The position numbers and the translations under genes were made by a program. Positions 1 to 9,554 of a stretch of DNA of 64,000 nucleotides are shown here, piece after piece. The notes beneath the pieces were generated by a model, which was not told the origin of the DNA, did no database searches, and was given only the letters and a program-made list of their open reading frames with translations. The number at the start of each line of letters is the position of its first letter. Position 1 is the stretch's first letter. Source of the stretch: Caulobacter vibrioides (GTDB lineage Bacteria > Pseudomonadota > Alphaproteobacteria > Caulobacterales > Caulobacteraceae); contig NZ_PJRR01000025.1 in NCBI RefSeq assembly GCF_002858865.1, positions 62,001 to 126,000 on the forward strand. Direction: 5' to 3'.

Positions 1-1380
1 GCCGCGCCGGCCGGCTATCCGACCTATCCGGGCTACGGCACGGGCTATACGGCGGGCCAGACCGGGACGCTCACCTATGGCGGCTCGCTGATCCCGACCG
101 CGGGCCTGTCCGGCTATCTGAAGCCCGGCCCCGCCGGCTTCGTCACGGTCGACTGGGACAAGGTCAAGCAGGCCACCAAGTACGACCAGTTCCACGACAA
201 CACGCCGGAATCGGGCGGCTCCAACACCGGCGCCAGCGGCGGCTATATCAACGAGAAGAACAGCGCGGCCTATACCGAGCTGAACGGCGTGACCCAGGTG
301 CTGGACAGCGACCTGCGCTTCAATGTCGGCGTCCGCTATGTCCGCACCAAGCAGACGATCGGCGGCCGCGTCTCGGTGGCCGACCCGCGCAACGCCCCGG
401 CCTCAGGCGCCCTGCCGGACGGCGCGCGCTACCCGAACATCACCAACTTCGTCTACACCGAGAACACCTATTCCAAGTGGCTGCCGGCCGCGAGCATCGC
501 CTATGACGTGGGCGAGCGCGCGGTGGCCCGCGCGGCGGTGTCGGAGACCATGACCCGACCTGATCCGTCGGCCCAGCTGCCGGGGGTGAGCTTCGGCGCG
601 CCGTCGGCCGACCAGGCCACGATCGGCAACTCGGCCCTGGAGCCCTACTTCTCCAAGAACATCGACCTGGGCTTCGAGTTCTATACCGGCCAGGAAGGCG
701 TGGTCGCGGTCAACGCGTTCCGCAAGTCGATCACCGGCTTCACCCAGAACCAGGTGACCACCCAGCCGTTCTCGTTCCTGGCGCAGTACGGCATCACCTA
801 CGACACCCTGAACGACACCCAGAAGACCGCCGTCAACTCGCGCGGCGGCCCGACCCAGGCCCAGGTGCAGGTCCAGTCGCAGATCAACGTGCCCAACAAG
901 CTGACGATCAACGGCCTGGAGTTCCAGTGGGTGCAGCCGCTGGACTTCCTGACCAGCCGCTTCGGCGTCGAGGGTCTGGGCGTCAACGCCAACGCCACCA
1001 TCGTCGACCAGACCAGCAATGGTCCGGCCACCGCGCTGGGCGTGGCCAAGTACACCTACAACCTGACGGGCTACTACGAGCACAACGGGATCAGCCTGCG
1101 GGTCAGCCATGTCTATCGCAAGGGCTCGCAGGTCAGCGGCCTGAACCAGAACGGCATCGCTGCGGCCGCCCTGTTCTCGGACGACTACAAGCAGACCGAC
1201 TTCTCCTCGACCTATGACCTGGGCAAGATCTTCGGCCTGAACAACGCCCCGCAGGTGACCTTCAATGTCACCAACCTGACCAACGAGTCGCTGCGCTCTT
1301 ACTTCCAGTACGACAACGCGACCTTCACCTACTACAAGCCCGGCCGCACCTATGTTCTGGGCCTGCGGATGAGCTTCTAA
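1..1380 (+). CDS. TonB-dependent receptor, C-terminal part (5' end outside window)
   Basis: The frame is open from base 1 to the TAA at 1380, so this is the last 459 codons of a larger outer-membrane receptor. The translation shows the alternating aromatic/polar pattern of beta-barrel strands (SKWLPAASIAYD, GLGVNANATIVDQTS, YKQTDFSSTYDLGK), and it ends in the typical barrel closing strand TYVLGLRMSF with terminal Phe, the signal recognised by the BAM machinery. The NVTNLTNE motif before the last strands is typical of TonB receptors from this group. The plug domain, TonB box and signal peptide lie upstream of the window, so the substrate cannot be judged. A terminator-like hairpin follows at 1483. 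Confidence 0.9.
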   Translation, partial: AAPAGYPTYPGYGTGYTAGQTGTLTYGGSLIPTAGLSGYLKPGPAGFVTVDWDKVKQATKYDQFHDNTPESGGSNTGASGGYINEKNSAAYTELNGVTQVLDSDLRFNVGVRYVRTKQTIGGRVSVADPRNAPASGALPDGARYPNITNFVYTENTYSKWLPAASIAYDVGERAVARAAVSETMTRPDPSAQLPGVSFGAPSADQATIGNSALEPYFSKNIDLGFEFYTGQEGVVAVNAFRKSITGFTQNQVTTQPFSFLAQYGITYDTLNDTQKTAVNSRGGPTQAQVQVQSQINVPNKLTINGLEFQWVQPLDFLTSRFGVEGLGVNANATIVDQTSNGPATALGVAKYTYNLTGYYEHNGISLRVSHVYRKGSQVSGLNQNGIAAAALFSDDYKQTDFSSTYDLGKIFGLNNAPQVTFNVTNLTNESLRSYFQYDNATFTYYKPGRTYVLGLRMSF

Positions 1381-1682
1381 ACGGTCTACCCCCGCCCGTC
1401 GGCGCCGCGCCCATCTGGCCCGGCGGGCGTACTTAGGCTCGCCCGCGCGGCCCTGCTTTTCCGGGCTGTCACGGCGTTGCTAGGCGCGCTTCCCTCCCCC
1501 GGGAGCGCGCCGATTTTTTGGGGGGGCGGCGTCCGTGACGCCTGCTACGCCCGGCGCCAGATCAGCCTCTTTTGAGGGGCTCAGGAGGGCTCGCGGACAA
1601 CTTGTCGCAAGCCGTTAGGGCTTCCCGATTCAGCTTCGTTAACACCTTCCGGGCAAGCTTGGTCGTGCAAGGAGCATCGTCC
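1381..1682. other. Intergenic region after the receptor
   Basis: About 300 bases without a credible gene. It holds the terminator-like hairpin at 1483-1519 and, at its 3' end, the leader and Shine-Dalgarno sequence (AAGGAG at 1669-1674) of the small gene at 1683. Nothing else was recognised. Confidence 0.6.
1483..1519 (+). terminator. Rho-independent-type terminator after the receptor gene
   Basis: A GC-rich stem, GGCGCGCTtCCC pairing with GGGAGCGCGCC (one bulged T), is followed by six T residues at 1514-1519. It lies about 100 bases after the receptor stop codon on the same strand. Confidence 0.65.
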
Positions 1683-1826
1683 ATGACCACCGCCGCCAAC
1701 CCATCCCCGGTCAAGGTTTCCCCGTCCGCTCGCTCGGCCATGACGGTCGGCGAAACCCTTCTGCACATGGTCCTTTCGGCGGCGATTCCGGTCAGTGCGG
1801 TGCTGTTCGTGGTGTTGACCCTCTAG
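1683..1826 (+). CDS. Small single-span membrane protein, 47 aa, unknown function
   Basis: The ATG at 1683 is chosen because AAGGAG at 1669-1674 gives an ideal 8-base spacing. The 47-residue product has a polar, Ser/Pro-rich N-terminus of about 20 residues, then GETLLHMVLSAAIPV and SAVLFVVLTL, a hydrophobic stretch able to span the inner membrane once. It ends 7 bases before the stop codon of the convergent operon at 1834. No family was recognised. The good ribosome binding site and clean hydrophobic segment argue for a real gene; the short length keeps confidence moderate. Confidence 0.55.
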   Translation: MTTAANPSPVKVSPSARSAMTVGETLLHMVLSAAIPVSAVLFVVLTL

Positions 1827-1833
1827 GTCAGGA

Positions 1834-3558
1834 TCACCGGCGCGGCGCGCGCCGTTCCAGCCACCACAGCATCCCCAGCACGGCCAGCAGGCTAAGCGCC
1901 CAGGGCCAGGGCGACCCCGGCGCATGACGCGCCGCGCGCGCCGGGCCCGTCGCCGCCGTCTCGACCAGCGCTTGCGTCGCCGCCCGCGCCTGCGCTTGCG
2001 CCAGCGAAGGGGCCGCGTCGGCGGGCTGGACGTACAGCGCGCTGCGGCGATCCCCGTCCACGACCGTGCGCCAGCCCGGGCTCGCCGGCCAGTAGGCCGC
2101 GCACGATCCCGGCGTGGCGCGCGGATCGACCAGCGGCCGCCGCGTCGCCCCATCGGGCTCGATCACGGCAAGGCGTTCTTTCGCCCCGCACAGGGCGACC
2201 CTCTGACCAGCCCGCGCCAACCCTTCGACCTGCACGCCCGCCGCCTCGCCGGGACGGGCTATGGCCGAGACCAGTTCGCTCCACAGTTCGCCATGGCGGT
2301 CGGCGCGACCGGTCAACACCAGGGCGTAGCTGTCGGCCACCGTCCACAGCGCCACCCGGCCCTGGCCCCGCGCGCGCCAGGCGGCCAGGGGCTGGCCGTC
2401 CTTGGTCACCACCAGCTGCACGCCGCCCGAGGTGGTCGGCAGGATGTCGTACCGGTTGACGTCCGAGTTGGGCCCGTTCAGCCGCACGGGGCGCAGGCTG
2501 TCCGTCTCGGCCGTCGGCAGGCCAAGGCTAGCCCAGTCGCGGCGCACGGCGTCTGACAGCGGGCCGCTGGGCCGCAAAACCAGGCCCATCCCGCCGCGCA
2601 CGGCGCCGTCGATGGCCGCGCGCTCGGGACGGCTCAGCGCCTCCCAGCGGCGATCGTCGATGACCATCAGGTCCACCGCGTCGAGCGTCGCGCGGGTCAG
2701 GGCCACCGGCGCGTCGCCCAGCTGCACGCCGCCGCCCAGCGAGACCTCCAGGTTCAGGGCGATCCCCGCGTCCTGGGCCCAGCGGCGCAGATACTTGGTC
2801 TCGGCGCTCGGCGCGCCGGCCAAAACGAGCACGCGCGGACTGATCGGGGCGCGGGCCTCGACCGGGATCTCGACATGCTCGACCTGTCGCCCGGCCGCGT
2901 CGCGCAGGCGCAGGTCGAACAGCACCGGCCCCGCCGCGCGGGCCGCGCCCGACAGGCTAAAGCGCGCGCCGGCCTTGACCTCGGCCTTGTCGACCACGGC
3001 CCCGGCCGGATCCAGCAGTTCGACCACCCCCGCCTGCAGCGCGCCGATCTCGCCGCCGACGGTGAAGCGGGCGCCGGGGGCGACGGGGGCGGGCAGGGCC
3101 AGGGCGATGATCCCCTTGGGCGGCGCCGGCGGGGCGAAGGTCGCGGTGCGGTCCAGCGGGATGCGGTCGCGCGGCGACAGGCCATGGCCCTCGATCCGCA
3201 GACGGCCGGGCTCGGGATAGAGCCGCAGGGCGGTGGCCAGGTCCGGAACCCGGATCGCCCCCGCCGCGCGGGTCGCCTCGGGCAGGGCCACGACCACGTC
3301 GCCGGCGGCGGGCAGGCGCGCCGCTGCGCCGTCGGTCAGCACCACCAGCCGTCCCGGCGCGGTCAGGACCTGGGGCGGGAACAGGGTCAGCCACAACAGG
3401 GCGCCGGCGGCGATCTGCAAGCCGGCCAGGGCGACGAAGCGCCAGGTCGGACCCCGCTCGGCCGCGGCGGCGGCGCGGCGGCGCAGGGCAAGGCGCGTCA
3501 GGCTGACGACCAGCGCGCCGACGATCACGGCCAGGGCCAGCAGCGAAGGACCGGTCAT
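1834..3558 (-). CDS. Membrane-anchored protein with amidotransferase-like domain, last gene of the MoxR operon
   Basis: 574 aa. The ATG at 3558 overlaps the stop of the upstream gene (ATGA), which fixes the start; the open frame continues upstream but only as a shadow of that gene. Two N-terminal membrane segments ([20 protein letters not shown] and [20 protein letters not shown]), a long periplasmic or soluble middle with Ig-like strands, a Rossmann-like stretch ([20 protein letters not shown], later [12 protein letters not shown] and [13 protein letters not shown]) resembling membrane-bound class I glutamine amidotransferase-like proteins, and a C-terminal anchor ([18 protein letters not shown]). 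Proteins of this shape are common at the end of MoxR/DUF58/BatA operons; no catalytic triad is claimed. Exact role unknown. Confidence 0.75.
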   Translation of the reverse strand: MTGPSLLALAVIVGALVVSLTRLALRRRAAAAAERGPTWRFVALAGLQIAAGALLWLTLFPPQVLTAPGRLVVLTDGAAARLPAAGDVVVALPEATRAAGAIRVPDLATALRLYPEPGRLRIEGHGLSPRDRIPLDRTATFAPPAPPKGIIALALPAPVAPGARFTVGGEIGALQAGVVELLDPAGAVVDKAEVKAGARFSLSGAARAAGPVLFDLRLRDAAGRQVEHVEIPVEARAPISPRVLVLAGAPSAETKYLRRWAQDAGIALNLEVSLGGGVQLGDAPVALTRATLDAVDLMVIDDRRWEALSRPERAAIDGAVRGGMGLVLRPSGPLSDAVRRDWASLGLPTAETDSLRPVRLNGPNSDVNRYDILPTTSGGVQLVVTKDGQPLAAWRARGQGRVALWTVADSYALVLTGRADRHGELWSELVSAIARPGEAAGVQVEGLARAGQRVALCGAKERLAVIEPDGATRRPLVDPRATPGSCAAYWPASPGWRTVVDGDRRSALYVQPADAAPSLAQAQARAATQALVETAATGPARAARHAPGSPWPWALSLLAVLGMLWWLERRAPRR

Positions 3559-5729
3559 CGCAGGGCGTCCAGATAGAGCCGGCCGCGCGGATCGACGGGC
3601 GCGCGACGCTGAACGCCGGGCGTCGGGCGTTCCAGCGCGGTCCACAGCAAGGCGCGCAGCTTGCGTCGGCAGTCCTGGCACTGGGGCTCGTTGCGGACCG
3701 TGTCGATGGCGGCGCTGATCGACAGGGCGTCGGGCAGGCGGGCGGCATTGGCGCCGACCCAGCGGGTCAGGGCGTCGAGGTTCGGCGGGGCGGCGGCCGG
3801 ACCCGTCTGGCCGAGGGCGCGCCAGGCCTCGACGGCCGGGCTGTCGGCCGGGTCGCGGACCAGCGGCGCCAGACGCCCCGAGACGATGCCGTCGCGCTTG
3901 CCGCTCATCCGGCGCGACAGGTCGATCGGCGGCAGCTTGGGCGGGGTGCGGGCCAGATAGATCCGCGTCGCCTGCTGGGCGGTCTTCAGCAAGACGAGAG
4001 CCCGGTTGGCGTGCGGCAGGGCGGCCTTGACCTGGCCCTGACGCAGGGCGCGCTCGGAGTCCCACATGGCGTCCAGCGCCTGGGCCAGGGTGGCGCGGGT
4101 GCTGGGCGAGAACAGGGTGGCCGCATCGCCCGTGTCGTGGGCGTGGCCGAACTGGGCCAGCAGCTTGTCCATGTCGCCCAGCGGCGAACCCTCTTCCGCC
4201 TCGCCGTGGTCGTGGCCGTCGCCCGGACCATGGTCGTGATCGTGGTGGTCATCGTGCGTCTCGGCCTTGGCCGCCGGGGCGGCGGGACCGTCATTGGTCG
4301 GCAGATCAAGGGCGGGCGCGTCGCTGGTCGGCAGGGCGAGGCCCACCCCGCCGCCGCCGCCCTCGGCCTCCTCGCCCATGAACTGGCCATAGCGCAGGCG
4401 CAGCTGGGCCTGGTCCTCGCCAAGGCCGTTGGCGCTGTCCATGAACTTGTCGGCCGAGAGGCGGGCCTTGCGGGCCAGCAGGGCCTCGGCGTCGATGATG
4501 ATCTGGCGCTGGCTGCGGAAATAGACCGGCAGGATCTTGCGGGCCATGCCCTCCAGGCCGTCGACCGGCGGCGGCGCGGTGGGCCAGCGCAGGATGACGC
4601 TGGGGCCCTCGACCGTCTGGGCGGCGGGCTGGCGATTGTCGCGGACGATCAGCTGGACGATCAGGTCGCCGCCGCGCGTCAGGCCTTCGCGGGCTAGGTC
4701 CAGCGACAGCGAAAAACGCTTGCGCCGCGCCTCGCCCTGGCCGGTCACCGGGACCGTCCGCTCGGTGGTGGTGATGTTCTCGCCTTCGCCCTTGGTGACG
4801 GTGATCTTCAGGGTGGCGGTGGCGGCCACGCCATAGTCGTCGCGCGCCTCGAACACTGGGGTCCAGCGGGCCTGGCCCGGTTCGACGAAGGAGAGGGCGG
4901 TGGTCGGGGTGACGACGCGGACCACCGGCGCTGTGTCAGGGATCATCTCCAGCCGGTGCAGCCGCTGGCGGGGCAGGCCGGGGGCCTCGATCCGGTAGAG
5001 GGCCGACCGCTCGAAGGCCCGCGCGCCGGTCCAGCGGCCGCCCTCGCGCCGTAGGGAGAGGGCGATCTCGCCGGGCAGGGTCAGGGTGGCGGCGTCGGGA
5101 TGGGGCAGGAAGCCCAGGCTCCAGGCGACCTGCGATCCGGCGGGGGCGCGAACATCGAGGCTGCTCTGCTCGAACGCTCGCTGGCCGGTATAGGCCGGCG
5201 GGGTGATCCGCAGCCGCGCGCCGGTCAGGTGCGGGGCGGCCAGCGGCGCGGGTGCGTCGGCGGCATGGCGACTTCCGGGGCCGCCCGGCGCGGGCCACAG
5301 GGCGGCGGCGGCGATGACAATGGCGCTGACGGTGACCGAGGCGGCGATGGCCCGCCGCGACCAGGCCGGGCGCAGGTCGAGGGCGGCGGCCTCTTTCAGC
5401 CGCTCGCGCAGGCGGGCCTGCTGCAGGGCCGCCAGGCCCGTCAGGGTTTCGGGCGGCGCGAAGAGGAGGTCGCTGCTGTCCTCCAGCCCCGGCGCCTGGG
5501 CGTCGAGGGCGGCGGTCAGCCAGGTGCGGTCGAAGCGCTGCGTGCGTTTCCAGGCGGTCCAGGCGGTAGCGCCCAGACCCGCCGCGCCGACGGCGAGGGT
5601 TCCTAGTGGTCCCGCAACCCGCCAGGCCGCCACGCCGCCGGCCAGCACGGCGGGGGCGCCGATCGCCAGGGTGTCGAGCACCACGCGCAGCCGGGCGGCG
5701 CGGGGCAGGTGGGCGAGGGCGGCGATCAT
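3555..5729 (-). CDS. DUF4175/TIGR02302-like membrane protein with His-Asp-rich segment
   Basis: 724 aa. The start at 5729 overlaps the stop of the BatA-like gene (ATGA). The N-terminus has two membrane segments ([20 protein letters not shown], and [20 protein letters not shown] around residue 140), followed by a large extracytoplasmic domain with Ig-like strands and then a helical C-terminal part ([24 protein letters not shown]). This architecture matches the alphaproteobacterial TIGR02302/DUF4175 proteins of MoxR operons. Between residues about 490 and 515 there is an unusual cluster, [20 protein letters not shown], which looks able to bind metal ions. Function unknown; position within the operon suggests it is a partner of the MoxR/VWA proteins. 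Confidence 0.75.
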   Translation of the reverse strand: MIAALAHLPRAARLRVVLDTLAIGAPAVLAGGVAAWRVAGPLGTLAVGAAGLGATAWTAWKRTQRFDRTWLTAALDAQAPGLEDSSDLLFAPPETLTGLAALQQARLRERLKEAAALDLRPAWSRRAIAASVTVSAIVIAAAALWPAPGGPGSRHAADAPAPLAAPHLTGARLRITPPAYTGQRAFEQSSLDVRAPAGSQVAWSLGFLPHPDAATLTLPGEIALSLRREGGRWTGARAFERSALYRIEAPGLPRQRLHRLEMIPDTAPVVRVVTPTTALSFVEPGQARWTPVFEARDDYGVAATATLKITVTKGEGENITTTERTVPVTGQGEARRKRFSLSLDLAREGLTRGGDLIVQLIVRDNRQPAAQTVEGPSVILRWPTAPPPVDGLEGMARKILPVYFRSQRQIIIDAEALLARKARLSADKFMDSANGLGEDQAQLRLRYGQFMGEEAEGGGGGVGLALPTSDAPALDLPTNDGPAAPAAKAETHDDHHDHDHGPGDGHDHGEAEEGSPLGDMDKLLAQFGHAHDTGDAATLFSPSTRATLAQALDAMWDSERALRQGQVKAALPHANRALVLLKTAQQATRIYLARTPPKLPPIDLSRRMSGKRDGIVSGRLAPLVRDPADSPAVEAWRALGQTGPAAAPPNLDALTRWVGANAARLPDALSISAAIDTVRNEPQCQDCRRKLRALLWTALERPTPGVQRRAPVDPRGRLYLDALR

Positions 5730-6880
5730 GCCAGCACCGGGCGTTTGCGGCGCGTGGCCAGCCAGCGCTCGGCGGCGAACAGCGCCGCGATCAGCACCGC
5801 CAGCCACGGACGCAGGTCGATCGGGTGCGGATTGAAGGCCAGCGCCGGGCCCGCCGCGCCGACCGTCGGTGTGTAGTCCTGCGCGGCGACGCGGGCCGGG
5901 GCGGGCGGCGGGTCCAGCAGGGTCCACAGGCGGTCGGGGAAGTCCGGCTCGACCAGGGCCGGAAGCGCCTTGGGTTCCAGCGGGCGGGTCAGATGCAGGA
6001 CGCGGCCCTGGCCAAAGCGGCCCTCAAGCGCCAGTGGCTCAGCCAGCGCGTCGCGCCAGGCGACGGTCTTGCGCCCCTCAACGGGCGAGGGCGCGTCGTG
6101 GGCCAGCAGCACGACGCCGCCGCGCTCGATCCAGGCCAGGGCGCCATCCGACAGCGGCGCGCCCGACAGCCAGATCAGGGTCTTGGCCTTGGCGGGCGGG
6201 GGCTGGTCGACGGGCGCGGCCTCGAAGGCGGGGGCTTGGTCGGGCCCGGCATAGGCGCCCGCCGCGGCGCGGAAATACTGGACCGCCTCGGCCCGCTCGG
6301 CGGCGTAGCGGACCACCAGGCTGGGCGGCGTTCGCTGGGGCTTGGGGCCAGGCGTCGCGGCGGCCGGGACGATTTGCCAGACGACCTGACGCGACAGAAC
6401 CAGCCGCGCGCCGTCGGCGTCGAAGGCCTGGGGCACGACCAGGGTCAGCGGGGTTGTGGCCGGGGTCTCGGCGTCGAGCTGGCGGATCAGGCTGGCGAGG
6501 TCGGCGGTCGTCGCCGGGGCGGCGCGGTCGGCGCTGGGGAAGTCCGGGGCCAGCCAGACGCGGCGTTGGCCGTCATCGGCAAGCTGGGCGGCGTCGATCC
6601 CCGGCGCGATGGCGACCACGGGACGCTCATCGCCGGACGGCCGCAGCACCGGGCGCGCCAGGGCGAGCGCGATCGCCACGATCAGCGCGACCCGCACCGC
6701 CAGCAGCAGGCGCTCGTCCAACTGCAGGCGCTGGACGGGCTTGGGGTTCGGATTCAGCCAGCGCAGGGCGGCGAAGTCGATGGTCTTGGTCTCGGTGCGA
6801 CGGGCGATGTGGATCGCCAGCGGAACCGCGACGGCCAGCAGGGCGGCGAGCGCGGCGGGCAGCAGCAGGGCGGGGATCAT
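5726..6880 (-). CDS. BatA-like membrane protein
   Basis: 384 aa. Starts at 6880 with an ATGA overlap of the DUF58 gene. The N-terminus MIPALLLPAALAALLAVAVP followed by LAIHIARRTETKTIDFAALRWL and a second hydrophobic helix (LLLAVRVALIVAIALALARP) is the signature BatA N-terminal region. The middle contains a VWA/amidotransferase-like fold with repeated LIWLSGAPLSDGALAWIERGG-type strands but no clear MIDAS DxSxS motif. A C-terminal anchor (LAVLIAALFAAERWLATRRK) ends the protein. In Bacteroides the Bat proteins affect aerotolerance, but for proteobacterial relatives a role in envelope stress or protein maturation together with MoxR is the general inference. Confidence 0.8.
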   Translation of the reverse strand: MIPALLLPAALAALLAVAVPLAIHIARRTETKTIDFAALRWLNPNPKPVQRLQLDERLLLAVRVALIVAIALALARPVLRPSGDERPVVAIAPGIDAAQLADDGQRRVWLAPDFPSADRAAPATTADLASLIRQLDAETPATTPLTLVVPQAFDADGARLVLSRQVVWQIVPAAATPGPKPQRTPPSLVVRYAAERAEAVQYFRAAAGAYAGPDQAPAFEAAPVDQPPPAKAKTLIWLSGAPLSDGALAWIERGGVVLLAHDAPSPVEGRKTVAWRDALAEPLALEGRFGQGRVLHLTRPLEPKALPALVEPDFPDRLWTLLDPPPAPARVAAQDYTPTVGAAGPALAFNPHPIDLRPWLAVLIAALFAAERWLATRRKRPVLA

Positions 6881-7764
6881 CGGACCGCCGCCGCGCGGGC
6901 CAGGGCCTGGATCGGCGCGTCGGGATCCTGGTCGGCGAAGTGCTCGGCGAACCGCACGCCCCGGCCTTCCAGTCGCGCGCGCAGGGCGGCCCGCGCCTCG
7001 CCGAAGCGCTTGAGGAAATCGGCGCGCAGGGAGCGCCCATCGCCCGCCAGCTCGGCGCGGTTTTCGGGGTCGCGGAAGCGCAGCGAGCTGTCGAACGGAA
7101 AGTCGCGCTCGTCGCCGGTCAGCAACTGGACGAACGACACGTCGCGGCCCGAGGCGGCCAGGCGCTCGGCGGCGGCGACGCAGGCCTCGTCGAAGCCGTC
7201 AGTGATGAAGATGACGAGATCGCCGGGCGCGATGCGCTCGCCCAGGGTCTTGAGGTCCCGGTCCCAGTGCGGCGCGCCGCCGGGTTGCAGCGGGCTGATC
7301 TCCAGGCGGATGCGGTCGCGCTGGCGCTGGTCGCCCGACGGGGCCAGCACCAGCGGCCCTCGTTCTTGCGCGACGACGAGGCCGAAGCGGTCGCCTTGCA
7401 ACAGGGCGATCTCGATCAGGGCGGCGGTCAGGCGGCGGGCGGCGTCGAAGCGGGTCCAGGTCGGGCGGGCCAGATCGGCCTGGGCCATCGAGGCGCTGGC
7501 GTCCAGCACGATCCAGATCGCCACCGGGCTCTCGCGCTCGGCGTCGCGGACGAAGAACTTGTCGGACCGCGAATAGAGCTTCCAGTCGATCCGCCGCAGG
7601 TCATCGCCGCGCTCATAGGCCCGGTACTGGGCGAACTCCATGGCCCCGCCGCGATTGCGGCTGGCGTGGGCGCCGTCGCCGACCAGCACCGCAGCCGCGC
7701 GCGGCGCCAGCGACAGGCGTCGCAGGCGGGTGCGCAGGTCCGGCGGCAGGTCGAAGGGCGACAT
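6877..7764 (-). CDS. DUF58 domain protein (VWA-like)
   Basis: 295 aa. Start chosen at 7764, eight bases after the MoxR stop codon; the frame extends upstream only as a shadow of moxR. The DUF58 core is clear: YRAYERGDDLRRIDWKLYSRS near residue 55 and WIVLDASASMAQ with a MIDAS-type DxSxS motif, followed by VIFITDGFDE. DUF58 proteins are the usual partners of MoxR AAA+ ATPases, which are thought to act as chaperones inserting metals or remodelling complexes. Soluble, with no membrane segment. Confidence 0.9.
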   Translation of the reverse strand: MSPFDLPPDLRTRLRRLSLAPRAAAVLVGDGAHASRNRGGAMEFAQYRAYERGDDLRRIDWKLYSRSDKFFVRDAERESPVAIWIVLDASASMAQADLARPTWTRFDAARRLTAALIEIALLQGDRFGLVVAQERGPLVLAPSGDQRQRDRIRLEISPLQPGGAPHWDRDLKTLGERIAPGDLVIFITDGFDEACVAAAERLAASGRDVSFVQLLTGDERDFPFDSSLRFRDPENRAELAGDGRSLRADFLKRFGEARAALRARLEGRGVRFAEHFADQDPDAPIQALARAAAVR

Positions 7765-7772
7765 GCGCTGGA

Positions 7773-8774
7773 TCAGTCGCGGGCGGGGGCGGGCAGGGCG
7801 GCCAGCAGGGCGGCGACCACGTCGTCGGTCGTCTTGCGCTCGGCCTCGGCGGCGAAGGACAAGAGGATGCGGTGGCGCAGCACCGGCGCGGCCAGGGCGG
7901 TGACGTCCTCGCGGGTGGCGGCCAGGCGCCCGTGCAGCAGGGCGCGGGCCTTGGCGGCCAGCACCAGGGCCTGGCCGGCGCGGGGGCCGGCGCCCCAGCG
8001 GACATAGTCCTGGATGGCGCTCGGCGCGTCGGGGCCAGGGCGGGTGGCGCGGATCAGGCTGGTGATCCAGGTCAGCAGCCCGTCGCTGACATGGGCCTGG
8101 CGCACCCACTTCTGCAGCTCGACGATGTCGGCGCCGGTCATCACGGCCTTGGGCGGCTCAATCGCGCCGCCGGTGGTCAAGGCGAGGATCGCCCGCTCTT
8201 CCTCGGCGGTCGGATAGCCGACGCGGATGTTGAGCAGGAAGCGGTCCAGCTGGGCCTCGGGCAGGGGATAGGTGCCGGCCTGCTCCAGCGGGTTCTGGGT
8301 GGCCAGCACGAAGAACGGCTCGCTGAGCGCATGGGTGACGCCCGCATAGCTGACCTGGTGCTCCTGCATGGCTTCCAAGAGCGCGGCCTGGGTCTTGGGC
8401 GGGGTGCGGTTCAGCTCGTCGGCCAGGAACAGGTTGGTGAACACCGGCCCCTGCTGGAAGCGGAAGTGGCGATGACCCGTGCCGTGGTCCTCCTCCAGCA
8501 CCTCGGTGCCCAGGATGTCGCTGGGCATCAGATCGGGGGTGAACTGCACGCGGCGGAAGTCCAGCGACAGGGCCTGACCCAGGGTGCGGACCAGCAAGGT
8601 CTTGCCCAGGCCCGGCACGCCCTCGATCAGGCAATGGCCGCCGGCCAGGAGGCCGATCAGCAGCTGCTCGACCACCTCGTCCTGGCCGACAATGGCCTGG
8701 CCGATGGCCGCGCGCAGCTCGGAAAGACGCTGAAGCTTGCCCGCGATCTCGGCTTCGGTGGGGGTCTTGGTCAT
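7773..8774 (-). CDS. MoxR family AAA+ ATPase
   Basis: 333 aa, the usual length for the family. Walker A GVPGLGKT around residues 54-61, Walker [10 protein letters not shown] around residue 116, sensor 1 [24 protein letters not shown] and a C-terminal lid. MoxR proteins act as ATP-driven chaperones for VWA/DUF58 partners. It lies fourth in the operon, 39 bases downstream of the DUF4159 gene and 8 bases upstream of the DUF58 gene, so translation is probably coupled to the latter. Confidence 0.95.
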   Translation of the reverse strand: MTKTPTEAEIAGKLQRLSELRAAIGQAIVGQDEVVEQLLIGLLAGGHCLIEGVPGLGKTLLVRTLGQALSLDFRRVQFTPDLMPSDILGTEVLEEDHGTGHRHFRFQQGPVFTNLFLADELNRTPPKTQAALLEAMQEHQVSYAGVTHALSEPFFVLATQNPLEQAGTYPLPEAQLDRFLLNIRVGYPTAEEERAILALTTGGAIEPPKAVMTGADIVELQKWVRQAHVSDGLLTWITSLIRATRPGPDAPSAIQDYVRWGAGPRAGQALVLAAKARALLHGRLAATREDVTALAAPVLRHRILLSFAAEAERKTTDDVVAALLAALPAPARD

Positions 8775-8813
8775 AAGCGATCCGAACAGAGAAAAAGGCG
8801 ATCAGGCGGCCAG

Positions 8814-9545
8814 TTATGCGGTGAGCGCGTAGAGCACGATGTTGACCGCGAACTTGGTGTTGTCATCGGCCAGGAAGCGCTTGTTGCGCCAGTCGTAATC
8901 CCACTCGCAGCCGTAATCCTTGTTGCTGTAGAGCACCCCGAGGCGCCCGCCGATCTCGATGCCCTTCAGATAGTCGTGGACGAGATCGTCGCCCCAGCCG
9001 TTCAGCTCGAAGCTGGTTGTCGGCGGGCCGTCGAACTTGAAGAAGTTGCGGTAGATCAGGTGGTCGTTGGGCAGCTTCTTCAGGGCGTCGGCCCCGAACA
9101 GCTTGGCCATCTGGCGCTCGAACGACTTGGCGAACAGACCGTCGATGTCGTGGTTGCAGTCGTCGACGAAGACGAAGCCGCCGTTGCGGACATAGGTCTT
9201 GAAGTTCTCGGCCTCGGCGGGGCTGAACTCGACCAGCTTGTGGCCCGCGAGGTAGCAGAACGGGGCGGTCAGCATGGCCGGGTCCGACAGGCGCACGACG
9301 CGCTCCTCGGGATCGACCCGCAGGGTGGTGTAGTCGACCAGCGAGGTCAGGATGTTGGCGGGCATGCGCTGGTCGACGTCCCAGTCGCCGCTGTCATAGC
9401 GCAGGCGCGTGAACCAGAAATCATAGGCGGGAGCCGCCTTGAGAGCCGCCTGGGAGGCCGATGGGAGGCCGGCAAGCCAACCTCCCATCGCACCACCGGC
9501 CAGCAGACGCAGACACTCCGAACGGGTTACGCGACGACTGGCCAT
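8814..9545 (-). CDS. DUF4159 domain protein, exported
   Basis: 243 aa. The N-terminus MASRRVTRSECLRLLAGGAMGGWLAG followed by ASQA has twin arginines, a hydrophobic stretch and an AxA-type cleavage site, so Tat or Sec export is likely. The body matches DUF4159 (FWFTRLRYDSGDWDVDQRMP at the N-terminus, YVRNGGFVFVDDCNHD, GRLGVLYSNKDYGCEWDYDW). DUF4159 has a glutamine-amidotransferase-like fold and in many genomes is fused to BatA proteins; here it is a stand-alone gene 9 bases after the TldE-like gene and just before moxR. Confidence 0.85.
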   Translation of the reverse strand: MASRRVTRSECLRLLAGGAMGGWLAGLPSASQAALKAAPAYDFWFTRLRYDSGDWDVDQRMPANILTSLVDYTTLRVDPEERVVRLSDPAMLTAPFCYLAGHKLVEFSPAEAENFKTYVRNGGFVFVDDCNHDIDGLFAKSFERQMAKLFGADALKKLPNDHLIYRNFFKFDGPPTTSFELNGWGDDLVHDYLKGIEIGGRLGVLYSNKDYGCEWDYDWRNKRFLADDNTKFAVNIVLYALTA

Positions 9546-9554
9546 GGGTGTGTG

